64,000 nt of DNA from Phyllostachys edulis (GCA_036346405.1 CM070562.1:73737482-73801481); one strand, 5' to 3'. Shown: positions 43,244 through 55,729, numbered from the stretch's first letter. Translations and numbers: made by a program. Notes: generated by a model from the sequence alone, not told the origin.

Positions 43244-43334
<91 letters not shown>
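43244..43334. repeat. (TA)n microsatellite
   Basis: An almost perfect run of about 45 TA dinucleotides in the presumed leader intron. Confidence 0.95.
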
Positions 43335-43336
<2 letters not shown>

Positions 43337-43939
43337 CAATGCTAGTTGCAAATTAATCGGTGGGCTTTGTTGACATGCTCGTGATGAACTCCGTCTTATC
43401 TTGAGATTGAATGTGATAGTTAGTTCATACTTGAGCTCTATTGTATTACTTACTCTTGTCAATATGTTGTCTTTATTAATTGGTTACTTTCGGTTCGACT
43501 CATAGTTCTATTGCAAATTGATCGGTTGTATTGACTAGTTTGTGATTCTTCTAGTAGTATGTATGAGCTCATTCAACTTTTCATTTGCCATCTTGATCTC
43601 TGTAGTCAACCTCTATTTGATGGAAGTTTAATCTGTTTTAGATTATGATTGAGATCATTTGACAGCTTAAGCAAAGTATTGTTTAGAGCTCATAGTTTGA
43701 ATTTATATTATCATATTCATTTCATGAAGAGTATATACAATAGGATTGAGATGGCAAAGACTTGTTCTTTAGCTACTCTCCTTCTGAGAGCACATAATAT
43801 CATCAATCGCATTTCCTTAGAGAAGTAGGCTCGAGCAAAAGATTTGTATCACTAGTTTCTATCTATACAAAGATCACAAGAGAAGCTGGTGGATTAAGGA
43901 GTGTTAGGAGTGTTAGAATAGAAGCTCGTGGATTAAGGA
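43335..43939 (+). other. AT-rich presumed intron of the second CACTA gene
   Basis: There is no open coding. It is homologous to 47472-48000 in the other CACTA fragment (shared TTAATCTRTTTTAGATTATG and CATATTCATTT blocks), so it belongs to the element. Confidence 0.6.
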
Positions 43940-44045
43940 GTGTTAGGAATGTTAGTAGTCTGTATGAGCTCATTCAACTCTTCATTTGCCATCTTGATCT
44001 CTATAGTCAACCTCTGTACTTCTTCACGAGAGCAAGTAAGCGAGA

Positions 44046-45960
44046 TGGCAGAGGCAACCTTTGTCTTGGCCACACCGACGCCCTGCAGATGGAAGAGGGC
44101 GCCGACGAGGCCGCCAACACCGACCCAAGAGATGGAAGAGGCGCCGACGAGGCCGCCAACACCGACCCATGAGATGGAAGAGGCGCCGACGAGGCCAGCC
44201 GTCACCGTCGGCGATAATGACACGGCGAGATGGCAGAGGACAATCGAAAATGCCTACGGGCCTACCTGGTCAACACGGAGGTCGACTTTGGGGTCCCTCC
44301 GAGTCCCAAGAGATTAGCGGCGAGATTCCGACCATCTGCGGGATACTTGGAAGGAGCGGGTCCTCATCACCACACCAAGGTGGAAGGACTGACGAAAAGA
44401 AGCGAAGGCGCCACTGGGATGAACTTTCGAGAGAAGTTCACTATTCCGAAGCACATGTGGCACGCGCGGCGACGGACGGCGATGCTCACGATGGGTAAAT
44501 CGTGGAGGACCTTCAAGAGCATTCTTGTCACGGTCGTGCACATCGGTCGACGCCTTCGCAATAAAGATAGATTTTTGACGCGGGAAGCATGGGACACCTT
44601 TGTGGCTATGAAAACATCGGCGAATTTAAGGAGCAAAGTCACGGCGCACAAAGGTCTCGGACCACGAAACACTCACCCGCGATACCGGGAAGTCCGCGAT
44701 ACCGGAAATACATCATCGGAAAACCGTTGTGTTCGTGGCCATATTAATCCACGCCGACATGCTTGTCAGGCTTTGCATGCCTGGTACTTGGACAAGACCC
44801 AAAAGAAGGGGTCCGATACTGGAATCACCGTCAGATACGAGGACAAGCATTTCTTCAACGGGACGAGGTACTTCGTCGTGGGCTTCAATGATTTATTTGA
44901 ACTATTCAACCTCGTTGGCCTCGACGTCTCGCTTCTACGATGTTGGACACTCGTAAGTGCGTACAATCAAGTTCTACATTCATCTAATACCGATAAATAT
45001 CACAACTCATTGCTTATGTATAGATACATCTTGGCAAAATGTCCGGAATGGAAAGAACCGGTGGGTTTCCTCGACCCACACGTGGTATCGTTGCAAACCA
45101 TCCTACAAGACTCGCCCTTCGCCGAGAAATACATAACGAGGTCATTGCTTCTCTGAGAGGAACATGAAGTACATATTGGTGCCCTACAACCCGGGGTAAG
45201 TGTCACTACTTGCTATACAAATTTCATTTGTACATTATCTGTAACCACGAACTTAGGTTTAATGACTATAGCGACATACATGAGTAGGTACCATTGGATC
45301 CTTTTAGTTATTATACCCAAGAGGAACCATGTGATATACCTTGATTCCCTAAACCGCAACAAGCACGACTTCAGCACTCTAAGAGGAATACTCGAGAGGT
45401 ATGCTCATTTCCTCCTTACATAACTCTATTGTAGTCTTCATTTGTTTGAAATGGCCGAGGATAACTTTTTGAATCATGTAGGTCGTTCATCAATTATGTT
45501 GCCAACAAAGGAATATCTGATGGAAAGAGCGCCTAACTAACACACAGGATGGATTTTCGGTATGTGCTACAACACAATAATACTATATCATACTTCATAA
45601 TAACGCATCTCGAATCGACTATACCTATATATGTAATTCTATTTTTGCGATGCACAAACAAAAGATGATGAGTTATGTGCAATCTCGTCTGCTATCATAT
45701 GCGACTAATCCTTCAAATTGAGAAGAAGGATCACGAGGTTTGTCAATATCGAAATAATTATTTCCTAATTATAAATTTAAATATATGTAGCTTACCACTT
45801 TACTCTTAATTGGTAGCGGCAGTGTCTTGGATTTACAATGTGATTCACTCGTTGCGGAAGAGATCAAGGACATTCGAGGAAGCTCTGCGCCTTTATCAAC
45901 TCGAAATCATTAACGACAACGGAGAGTTTCACTCGTCGCCAACCCGAGCATCACCCCACT
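44046..45960 (+). pseudogene. Second CACTA gene: Transposase_24-like region plus Ulp1-like protease, broken
   Basis: The likely ATG at 44046 opens a Pro/Glu-rich repeat segment (EMEEAPTRPPTPT units, 44090-44205), then a frame shift near 44250. 44230-44650 encodes a plant En/Spm-type transposase region (NFREKFTIPKHMW, MGKSWRTFKSILV, FLTREAWDTFVAMK). After an apparent internal deletion near 44650-44750 a Ulp1-like part follows: exon ending 44952 (SLLRCWTL), exon 45024-45195 (FLDPHVVSLQTI), exon 45272-45398 (HWILLVI, YLDSL), exon 45482-45559, then sequence to about 45960 including a decayed LCA block. The acceptor before the Cys exon is lost (TTTTTGCG at 45650), so this copy is inactive. In intact elements the longer product is thought to bind element ends; the protease role is unknown. 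Confidence 0.75.
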
Positions 45961-46204
45961 AAAACCTCTCAACGCAAACAATTGTAATCTAGTTGTAACT
46001 ATAGCGACAATACTTGAATAAATGCGATCTTTTGTAATTTATTTTGAGTAATGATCACTTTGAGTTGTCATAGCTACTTGAATCATTATTGTGAAATCTT
46101 GTTTTGTGATTGCTTGAATCATTTTACGTGAATGCTTGTTTTCGAGAGGGCATGGCTAGCAATTCTGAGGCTAGCCAGAAAACAAAGAAATTGTGGGCGG
46201 GGGT

Positions 46205-46677
46205 ATGAGCTATCACGAGACGGTTTTTGTTAAAACCGTCTGTGAAGGCAAATATCACTGAGCGGTTTCGATCGCAAACCGTGCATGATAGGAAAATATC
46301 ACGACGGTTCTATATAAAAGCCGTGCGTGATAGTCACAAATCACTGACGGTTTTATTTAGAACCGCTCGTGATATTCTCCTATCACGAGCGGTTTTATTT
46401 AGAACCGCTCGTGATATTCTCGAATCACTGACGGTTTTTATTTAGAACCGCTGCGTGATATTCTCGAATCACAAACGGTTGTCGGTTGAAACCGTCGTGA
46501 TACTTGACTTCACTGAGCGGTTTTTAATAAAACCGCTCATGATATTTCGTATCACGAGCGGTTTTGTACCGCCTCGTGATAATATCCTGTTATCACAGAC
46601 CAACAAACATAGACGGTTCGGAAACCGTCTGTGATGACGGTTCCGAACCGTCTGTGATGTCGGTTCCTGTAGTAGTG
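46205..46677. repeat. CACTA 3' subterminal array and TIR
   Basis: About fifteen alternating TATCACGAGCGGTT / AACCGCTCGTGATA and ACGGTT...AACCGTCTGTGATG units, closing with TGTAGTAGTG, the complement of the CACTA terminus, at 46677. Confidence 0.88.
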
Positions 46678-47471
46678 TGAGTGGTGGCATAGAATTATAC
46701 CGAATAAACTAGAGAATTCGTGTCTTGTGGGTCAAGCTGTACAACCTCTGCAGAGTGTGAAACTATTCGAATAGCCGTATCCCCGGTTATGGACATGCCT
46801 GGAGATTTCACGCAAGGGGTAGATTTTCTTGAAATGTTGGAGTGGGTTGTTCGAATCTAGTTTTGGTTGTGGTTGTTGGTTGGGAAGTGAACAGGGTATT
46901 CACTAGTTGTTTCAAAAAAATTGATTGCTTATGTATTAGTCTTTTAAATTGTGCCTTGCAATCTACTTATTGTATTTAAATGTCAAATATTGCTTTCTGC
47001 AAAATAGCCATAAAGTTATCCTTGTCAAGTCTTGCATGAATTTTACTTGCATACATTTCTCTACGACTTGCTGAGTACATTCAAAGTACTCACGCTTTGC
47101 GCCCTCTGTTTAAATCAGTAGAGGAGGGTGAACCTGTGAACTCAGAGCTCTATGGAGAAGAATCCTTTGAAGACTTTGCGAACTAGGTCGTGTCCTTCAC
47201 TCGATTGCCTGTGGGCATATTGGGTGACCTCCACCGGATGTTTGGTTTCCGCTGCAAGCTCTCTTTTGTTGCTAGCCCTGCGTGGCAAACTTTGTAAGAC
47301 TTGACCATAAGGTCCTTTTGCTATTAAATATTAATTTGTCTGCTTCATCTATAGTTTAGGTGTACGATTTGGATTACACCAATGTTGCTCCTGTGTGCAC
47401 TAGCTACTGATCCAGGGAATAGTGCAGTTATACACAGAGGGTCTTGGATCCGGAGATTCGGGGTGCCTACA
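46678..47471 (+). repeat. Right-hand fragment of a gypsy LTR
   Basis: It resembles the right third of the long LTRs: the block GTGGGTCAAGCTGTACAACC, GAATAGCCG...GGTTATGGACATGC and the terminal part with GTGTGCACTAGCT and ACACAGAGGG. It is closest in layout to the solo LTR 48197-51190 read on the minus strand. It ends at CCTACA 47471. The left part is missing, replaced by the CACTA end. Confidence 0.65.
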
Positions 47472-48196
47472 CTGTATGAGCTCATTCAACTTTTCATTTG
47501 CCATCTTGATCTCTATAGTCAACCTCTGTACTTCTTGCTAAGATTGAGCACGCTCCTCTCCTTTAGAAAGTAGAGCACTTTTAGCCGAGGTCGGCGCCGC
47601 CCCCGACCTTGGCGCCCCCGACCTTGACGACGCTGCACTGTCCTCCTCCCCTATCGGTGTCCTGCCTCTGCACCGGCCTCCTCCCCGCACCGTCCTCCTC
47701 CCCGTGTCGGCCTCCTCCCTCTGCACCGGCCTTCTCCTCACGCCGTCCTCCTCCCCGTGTCGGCCTCCTCCCCTGCACCTTCCTCCTCCCCGCGTCGGCC
47801 TCCTCTGTTTGACTGGAAGTTTAATCTATTTTAGATTATGATTGAGATCATTTAACAGTTAAGCAAAGTATTGTTTAGAGCTCATAGTTTGAATTTATAT
47901 TATCATATTCATTTAATGAAGAGTATAGACAATAGGATTGAGATGGCAAAGACTTGTTCTTTAGCTACTCTCCTTCTAAGAGCACATAATATCATCAATC
48001 GATATGTTGGAATAGTGTCTGTGCACTGTTAATCTCTAGACCTTTTATTGGCTGAGAGTTTAATCCAGAAAGAAAGTTTTACTTGATTCTATTTTGTTTC
48101 TATGTCTTCATTAAAGGCTAGTGTACCTTTGCTTAGCATTTCCTTCATCGATCCTGACACACTTGAGTGTACCTTTGTTTTATGCCAATCCTTCAC

Positions 48197-51190
48197 TGTC
48201 GGGACCCAAAATTACAATTCGGAACCCTCTATGTTTAATGCACTAGTCCAGGATCACGCTAGTGCACACAGTGTCAACAAAGGTGGATATCGATCCACAC
48301 AAGCGAATAATAGCATAAACGATAATTTGATTAATAAATAATGGTTTGACCTTACGGTCGAGTTTACATTTACTTAAGCCACGCAGGGCTAACAGGGAAA
48401 CAAAGCAGCGGAAATAGAAATGGTAGTGGCATCCCATCGATTCACCACAGGCAACCGACTGGGATCAAGACCTCACGATCAGGCACCTTCGATAAACTCG
48501 TCCTCAAATGCTGGTGAAGACTCCTCCTCTTCTGCTTGATTCGTCAAAACAAGCGTGAGTACACACCGTACTCATAAGCCACACCACGTAAATGCAATAT
48601 ATACATGTTGGCTTTTTACAAGGAAAGGCATTACGTGGTTCTTTTGCAAAAATGCAACGCGTTTGCAATTGAATACTATTAATAGATTGAAAACAAGTAA
48701 AACAAATAGATAACAATAATTTTAACAATTGATTTCACAAAGACACACACAGCCTAAACAGATTATTCACATAGCTAGATCAATTAAATCACATAGCTCC
48801 CTTCCCACACAGTTTTATGAAGATCTACCCCTAGTGTGAAATCCCCGAGCATTGTCCATGATCATGACGCTGCTATTGAATAGATTAAATTACACTCTGC
48901 AGAGTTTGTACACTTTACCCACAAGATATAATTAGTGTAGCTAGCACTAATCATAACAAAGCATTTTGGAATTTTATCTTACTATGCTAGGCCCGTCCCA
49001 TAACAGGCATGTGGTCGTACAGATGGGCTCAGTTCAATGGCGCACATGGTGAGGTCCTTAATTGACCAAGGCAAGACTACCATATGCTACTATGCCACAC
49101 ACATTAATTCCCATGCACACAGCTCACACAGTTCACACAGTCCACCATTTCACACAAGATCCACCCCTTGCCTCGGTCCAAATCCTTTTACCACCCGGTT
49201 GATTTAAGTGCAACACATGCCAGAAGGACACATAGTACACACAGATTATTACAAGATTGCATATTCACTTAGTCAGGTTTAATAATTGCAGCCTCACGTG
49301 GATAAATGATTCATGGCATGACTAAGCAATCTAATCGCACTAACCAACCCATGTTGGTGCTACAATATTACCAACTAAATATCAACTAGGGTGACAAAGG
49401 ATCAGGGCATAACAATTATACAAGGAAGACATAGCAATTTGGAATTAACTACCACACCCAAAAGCATTTAAATAAATACTTGAATTAAGATGCAGTAATT
49501 TGAATTAAAATACTTTTAGCAAACTGGGAAGCAAGATGGTCAAGGGTATAGCTTGCCTTGGAAGAGGTCTAGGTGTTGGTCCTGGTCTTGGAAAGCTCCT
49601 TCTTCTTCAACTCTTCCAGCAGCGTCAAAGTCTACTCGCAAACGGAACAAACAAACAAACTAAATAAATAACAGAGGCAAACAACTCCAATAAAATAAAT
49701 AAAAATCTCCAATAGATAGATCTTGATTTTAGACGAATTTAGAAATTTGAATGGACTGATTTGGAGTTAGGATGCAAAAGTTATGAGGTTTGGAAGTTTG
49801 AATCTAAAGAAAACCCTAAAATCAGAATTATACGAATTTCCCGAATTATTTCTTAAAAGAAAATCAGAATATTGCGCAAGCATGACATCAGCAAGGGATT
49901 TCCGGGAATTAAAAGAAATAAAATAAAATCTGACATGTGGGACCCACATGTTAGAGGCACGGCTCACGGTGGACTAAGTCCACCGAGCCTTTGGATCTGG
50001 CGGCACCCGGGCGCCACGTGGCGCCACATGGTGGTCGACACGGCGCCACAGCGGATGCCATGCATGCCCAAGAGCCGAGGGCCGGCGTGGATGTCCACGT
50101 CGAGGCCGGCGGCGGCTGACTCGGGACCCGACTTCAACAGCGGTGAGCAGCGAGGCTTTGCCAGCGGTGGGTGGTACCAGCGTAAAGAGGGCACTAATGC
50201 GAACATGATGAGATACCTCCGGGTGGTTGAGGTGGACGGTGGTGGCCGGCGGTGAGCTCGAAGCGGAGGAAGGCTACGGCTATTGTCGGATGGGGGTTTC
50301 GGTGAGGTCTAGGCGACGGCGACGGGTCCTGGAGGTAGAGGCTGCGACGGCGGACACAGCGGTGTGCTCCACGACGACGCGGCGGCGACGGTGGCGATGC
50401 AATTCGAAGAAATCGACCGGCGGCGAGAAGCTCTAAAAGCTCAATTGCGGCGGCGCTAGGGTTCTCGGGGTGGTGAGGGTTGGGGGTTGGAGTTACGGAG
50501 GGCGACACGGTCCCGAGGGTGCCTTTTATAGAGGCCGGGAGGCACCCAGGTGGCGTGGCAATGAGGAGATAAATGGCGGCGATTGCGGGGCGTGGGCGCA
50601 ACCGACCGAGGATGAGGGGTGGGGTGTGGCGGTGTGGTCGTGGGCGTCGTGGCGCCGTCACGGAGGCGCGAGGCGGTTGGAGGCGTCCGTTGGCGAAGTT
50701 CACCCGCGAGCTCCCGAGGCGGTTGCGGGCGGCGCGTTGGAGAAGAAAGCTGCAAAGACGAAGGCTCCGACAAGGCGGGCCCACTGTAGCGAAGCGGCGC
50801 GACACGTCGTGGCTTTGGCAGGCCAAGAAAAATGGGCCACTTGAGCGGGCCTCGTCTTGTGAAAGAGAATTGGGCTGAAAAGATTCGGCCCAAGAGAGGA
50901 TTTGAGATTTTAATTACATTTTCCTTTTTAGAAAATACACAGAATTCAAATAAGCAAAAGAAAATAGCAATTGCACTCATAAAAATTCTAGAAAATATAA
51001 CTGAGCACATAGAATCCAAATAAAATAGTTTTGACCATTGTTCATGTTGACTTTAGCCATATTAAATTGTTTTGCCACTCAAAGTCCAATATTAAGCTTT
51101 TAAATTAAATTCAAATAAATCCAAATGGTGAATTTTCTCACTAAAACTATTCAAATGATTTTTAAAAGCTCTGAAAATTGGGATGTTACA
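48197..51190 (-). repeat. Solo LTR of a chromovirus-type gypsy element
   Basis: Read on the minus strand it starts TGTAACATCCC at 51190 and ends GGGTCCCGACA at 48197, 2994 bp, with a perfect 5-bp target duplication TTCAC (48192-48196 and 51191-51195). No internal domain remains, so two LTRs have recombined. The GC-rich middle (49960-50880) has long ORFs on both strands, which are leader sequence, not genes. The layout matches the LTRs at 52392-55712 and 58254-61662. Confidence 0.93.
50524..50530 (-). promoter_or_regulatory. TATA box of the solo LTR
   Basis: The minus strand reads TCTATAAAAGGC, between an AT-rich promoter side and a GC-rich leader, as in the related LTRs. Confidence 0.7.
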
Positions 51191-51227
51191 TTCACGGACA
51201 CTGTACCTTTGATAGCAAGTAAGCGAG

Positions 51228-52361
51228 ATGGCAGAGGCACTGTCTTCGCCGCCGTCACCAACGCCGCAAATGGAAGAGGAACCGATAAGGCCGCTGTCAC
51301 CGACGCCGCAGATGGAAGAGGCGCCGACGAGGCCGCCATCACCGTCGACGATAATGACACGGAAGCGAGATGGCAGAGGACAATCGAAAATGCCTACGGG
51401 CCGACTGGTCATCACGAAGGTCAGTGACTTTGGGGTCCCTCTGAGTCCCAAGAGATCAGCGGCGAGATTCCGAACCATCTACGGGATACTTGGAAGGGAA
51501 CAGGTCCCCATCACCCCACCAAGGTGGAAGAACCTATCGAAACAAGCGAAAAGGCGCTACTGGACGAACTTTCGAGAAGTTCACTATTCGAATAAGCGTG
51601 GCACGCGCGTCGGACGGACGGCGATGCTCATGATGGTTAAATCGTGGAGGACCTTGAAGAGCATTCTTGTCACGAAGTACGTGAACACGGGTAAAACGCC
51701 CTTCATGAAGTATAGATTCTTGACGCGGGAAGCATGGGACACCTTTGTGGCTATGAAAATGACGGCGAATTTAAGGAGCAAAGTCACGGCGCTAAAGCTC
51801 TCGGACACGAAACACTCACCAAGACAGACTCGGCCACTGGTATGCGGGTAAATCGTGGAATGGGCGGGAGGAGGAGAACTCAACCGGGCCATTTCACGAT
51901 ATCACGCACTGCGTTCCCTAAAATTTGGTTAAAAGTGAGGGCAAAAGTCTCGTCTTGGACACATCTCTTTCACAAACCCGCGGACAGAAGTGTCCCAACG
52001 TGTGGTAAATATGTCGAACTACCTATTTGTTAATAAGTCCATAACTTCATAGTCTCTATAATAACATGATGACCTCTTGCAATGTGACTTGACTGCCCAA
52101 GCTTCCCAAGGCTCCTTCCATGCAGATAGGGAGAAGGATATACTATCTACGGCCCTGGTAAACAAGGAGCACCCGGGTCGCACGCAAGGCCTTGGGGTTA
52201 ACGTACCTTGGAGTCATGTATTCGCGGGTGACTACTGCACGTATAGGAGTAGGAAGAGATCCAAGGCCGAGCACGATGACCGGTTGGTACAGATGCTTAC
52301 TGAAAAATTTGAAGAAAACATAGCAGCATTGCAGGATCAAATGAATCAACTCCTGAGGTAG
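51228..52361 (+). pseudogene. CACTA second gene, Transposase_24-like region (second copy)
   Basis: The ATG at 51228 starts a Pro-rich repeat segment (QMEEEPIRPLSPTP units) followed by VSDFGVPLSPKRSAARFRTI, YWTNFREVHYS, MVKSWRTLKSILVTKYVN and LTREAWDTFVAMKMT. After frame changes at about 51850, the end region (52077-52361) has GVNVPWSHVF and a short coiled coil (LTEKFEENIAALQDQMNQLL). It is similar throughout to 44046-44650 but keeps sequence that copy has lost. The protease part lies beyond the LTR at 52392, outside view. Frame breaks make it a pseudogene. Confidence 0.78.
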
Positions 52362-52391
52362 TCGCAAGACATCCCTGTTAATTTGGGAGTC

Positions 52392-55300
52392 TGTAACAGC
52401 CCAAAATTTCAATTTCTGACAAAATTAAAAGTTTAAAACTTATTTATTTTGGTGATTTTTCTGAAATTTTCTAAAGCTCTCATTAATAACCTTAAAGCTA
52501 AAACAAATTTCATTACAAAAATTATTACCAAGTTTAAGTTGAAATTATTTTATTTAAGTCCAAAATCATTCTAGGAATTTCTGTGAATTTTTCTAGAATT
52601 TTTGGAATTTATTTGCTATTTTCTAAAAGCTTATTGGAATTATCTGAATTAAATCAACTAGAAAATCAAAGAAAAATCCTAAACAGTAAAAGGGCCAAAT
52701 TTGGCCGGCCCATCTTCTCTCCACAGCGCGCCTTGTCCTTGGCCGCTCCTCCCAAGACGTTACCCATCACCGCAGCCGTTGGATCGGCATCGGACGACTC
52801 ACACGTGCCCGTTTCTTTCCTTCTTTGCTGCCACTAACAGGTGGGACCATTGCTACTGTGCTTCTTCCCCTTTCCTTTCTTCCCCGCGCTCTCCTTCCCT
52901 TTCTCACCCGCGTCCGCCATTGACGCGAATACGAAAAGCTTCCATATGCGTTCAAATCCGGCATTAAACTTCAGGATTTTGCGTGCATTTTAACTCCCCG
53001 TCAATTCCGCACCCGACCGCACCTCTCACTTTCCTTTCTCTCCCTGATTTCACGATCTTCGCCGGAGACGCCGCACGGCCTTCTTGGGCGATACGCAGCT
53101 CCGGCCACGCCCTCGCTCCTATAAATAGAGCCCCGGGTGCGCCCCTCTCCACACAGCTCAACACCGCCACCCGGTGCCACTCTCCTCTCCCCTAGCGCCC
53201 TAATTTCAAGGTTCTTCGCCGGCGATCAAGAGAGCTTCCACCTCCAATTCCGGTGCCACCGTCGACTCTCCGACCTCGCCTCCACCACCGACGACATCGC
53301 CGCTCCACCGTGACCCTCGTGTGAACACCCACATCGTCAAAGCACCACCGGAGCTCCTTCGCGTCGAAGACCTAGCGCGGCTGCCGCTCAACCTCATCGC
53401 CGACGACCTTTCCACCGCGCATCTTCGCAATTTTGGTGAGCATCATGTTCAGCATCGTCTACTCTTTCTTTTGGTACCACTCTTGCACCTCGCCGTGGCG
53501 TAAATCACTGGCGAGCTCATCACCGAGCTCATGCTCCGTCGGTAGCGTGGCCACCACATCGGCGCCAAATCGACGCCACGCCAAAGACGGACCAACGTGG
53601 CCACCTACATGGCACCACATCACCCTCACCCCACCACCTCTACACAAACCCTTGAGCTAGAAGTCCCGTGGACTCAGTTCACGTGGACCATGTCTATGAC
53701 ACGTGGGGCCCACATGTCAGGGTTTTATTTTATTCCGTTTAATCCCGAAATTCTCAGGGCTGACGTTAGCCTTGCGCATTAAAGGGATTTTCCTTTAGAA
53801 AAATAAATCGGGAAATTCATTTAAATTGCAGATTGAGGTTTAAAATTTGTAAAATTCATAACTTTTGCATCCAATCTCCAAATTGGGTGTTTCAAGTTTC
53901 TAAATTCATGTAAAATCATTATCTAGCCAAATAAACCAAGATTATTTAATTTTAAGCTATTTTAAATCTGTATTTAAATTTAGAAATCCCTTTTAAATTT
54001 TAGATTTAGGATTAAACTTGCAAAATTTATATCTTTTGAATCACAACTCTGAATTGAGTGATTCAAATTGCTAAAATCTTAGAAAATTATTATCTAGCTA
54101 AATAAAATAAAATTATTTCATTTGGAGTTAGTTTGATTTGTCTTTTTGGATTTATTTGATTTTCATTGAATTTGTCGTACTTTCGCGTATAGACTTTGAC
54201 GATTAGGAGAGGTAGATCCTTGGAGAATTAGAGTTTCAAGACTTCAACGGAGGCAAGTTATACCCTTGACCATATTTCCCCAGTATTTTAAAGTTATTTA
54301 ATTCAGTTTTTAAAATTATTATTGCATGCATATTTTTAGTCAATTATTTTAATGCCCTGTTTTAATGCTTAGTTATTCCAATTGTTATCGTATGGCCAAT
54401 CTTGAATATTGAAATGTCATTCCTTTGTCACCATAGATAAATTGATTTGGAAATTGTTCCTGCTTAGCAAATGCTTAGACCATGATTTTGATTTTGGGAG
54501 GATTTAGCCAAATCATTACAAAATTGGTTTAAACTTGAATCTATGGTATTGTCTTACCATAGAGAATTTGTAAAGGTGGTTTTTACTAAAATAAAATCAA
54601 AACGGTTTGGACTTGGGCGAAACGGATGAATGGTGGGTGCAGGTTTATGCACGGGTTTAATCTGGTTAAGATTAAGATCCAGGGTTTGATTTTGAAAGAC
54701 GCCCAAGTCGATTAAGGACCAGTCATTGAGCGTATTTTGCTACGCCTCACCGTACCACCACATGTCTTGTATGGGCAAGACCTGGCTTATTAATTTGGGA
54801 TACCTCATAGATATTTGTGTCATGTTGTATGTGTGGGTGTCGGATAGACTATAGTCCCACCTGGCGCAAGAGGGGGCTCCCAGAGGACGGTCAGTCCAAT
54901 GGAGCCAAAACCTTAGCGGGCATGAGTACTTTGAGGTAGATCATTGTAACGGCCTTGTGATAATTGCTTTGTCACAAGCCTTAGGAAGCGTGGGTTGGCC
55001 GACACAAAAAGCATATTATCTCTTGTGGGTAAAGCTGTACAAACTCTGTAGAGTAGAAAACTATTCAAATAGCCGCGTCCGCGGTCATGGACATGCTAGC
55101 AAAGCCACTCTGAGTTAGATTTGTTTTTGGTTTCAAAATGGTTTCAACAGATGATTTTGGATGGTTAATCCTTGTGGGAAAATTTGGACGGTTAGCCAAG
55201 TGATAGGAGGGTATCCTTCACCATTTAAGTATGGAGGTTATCCACACTATAAATTTTTTATTTAAAATCTGATTTTAGGTAAAGTATAAAATGGCCTTGG

Positions 55301-55712
55301 AAACTAATATGATTATTTAAATTGAAAATGTTGTTTTGTGCAAATAAACCCTGCCAATACCCCTTGTTTACCTTATGCATGTATTCAATCTGTTATTTGA
55401 CGGGTGTAACTTGCAAGCACGGTAGTAGTGCTTACTCTTGCTGAATAATCTTTATTCAGGGGAAGACCTCTATCAAGACGGTGAGGACATCGATGCTTAG
55501 GCCTGTGGTGAATCGTTGGGTCTACTATTACTGCTTTACTTTCCGCTGTGTTTGATTTGGCCTCAGGCCCCTTTTGTAATAAACTCTGAATAATTAATAA
55601 TAAAGTGCGTGATGTGTTTTGATTATCACTTTTGTTTAACTGTGTACACTAGAAATCCTGGACTAGTGTATGAACATAGAGAATTCGGGATCCTTCGCTC
55701 CCGGGTTCGACA
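52392..55712 (+). repeat. 5' LTR of element A
   Basis: It starts TGTAACAGCCC and ends CCGGGTTCGACA, 3321 bp. The promoter side is AT-rich (52392-52690), then a GC-rich promoter and leader (52700-53720), then a long AT-rich R/U5. Short ORFs inside are not genes. The right third resembles that of the giant LTR in order of blocks (GACTTGGGC...GGATGAATGGTG, GTACTTTGAGG, GAATAGCC...ATGGACA). Confidence 0.9.
53120..53127 (+). promoter_or_regulatory. TATA box of LTR A
   Basis: TATAAATA in CTCCTATAAATAGAGCC followed 25-35 bases later by CTCCACACAGCTC, a normal plant start region. A possible splice donor TTTTGGTGAGC lies at 53436. Confidence 0.78.
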
Positions 55713-55716
55713 AAAG

Positions 55717-55729
55717 TGGTATCAGAGCC
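55717..55729 (+). other. Primer-binding site of element A
   Basis: TGGTATCAGAGCC, four bases after the LTR end; initiator-Met type. Confidence 0.9.

Larger units (their letters stand above)
37878..46677 (+). mobile_element. CACTA (En/Spm) element with two genes
   Basis: The left end is CACTACTACAAAACAGG at 37878; the right end reads CACTACTACAGGAACC inward from 46677. Subterminal inverted-repeat arrays sit at both ends. It carries tnp2 (38950-42125) and a second gene combining a Transposase_24-like and a Ulp1-like region (44046-45960), the usual CACTA set. The flanking triplets differ (ATC on the left, TGA on the right) and the two flanks belong to different elements, so the ends may not derive from one clean insertion. 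Confidence 0.85.
47472..52391 (+). mobile_element. Second CACTA fragment, split by a solo LTR
   Basis: 47472-48196 matches the leader and intron of the second CACTA gene (43500-43800), and 51196-52391 matches its coding region. The solo LTR at 48197-51190 sits between them with TTCAC on both sides. The fragment lacks TIRs; its right side is cut by the LTR at 52392. Confidence 0.8.

Noticed and set aside
42971..43462. A 163-codon minus-strand ORF crossing the TA repeat
   Set aside because: Its length comes from the TA run (a Tyr-Ile repeat) and C-rich leader; it is low complexity and unsupported.
50194..50844. Long overlapping ORFs on both strands with Pro/Arg-rich products
   Set aside because: They sit in the GC-rich leader of a solo LTR, where stop codons are rare by composition; no domain is seen.
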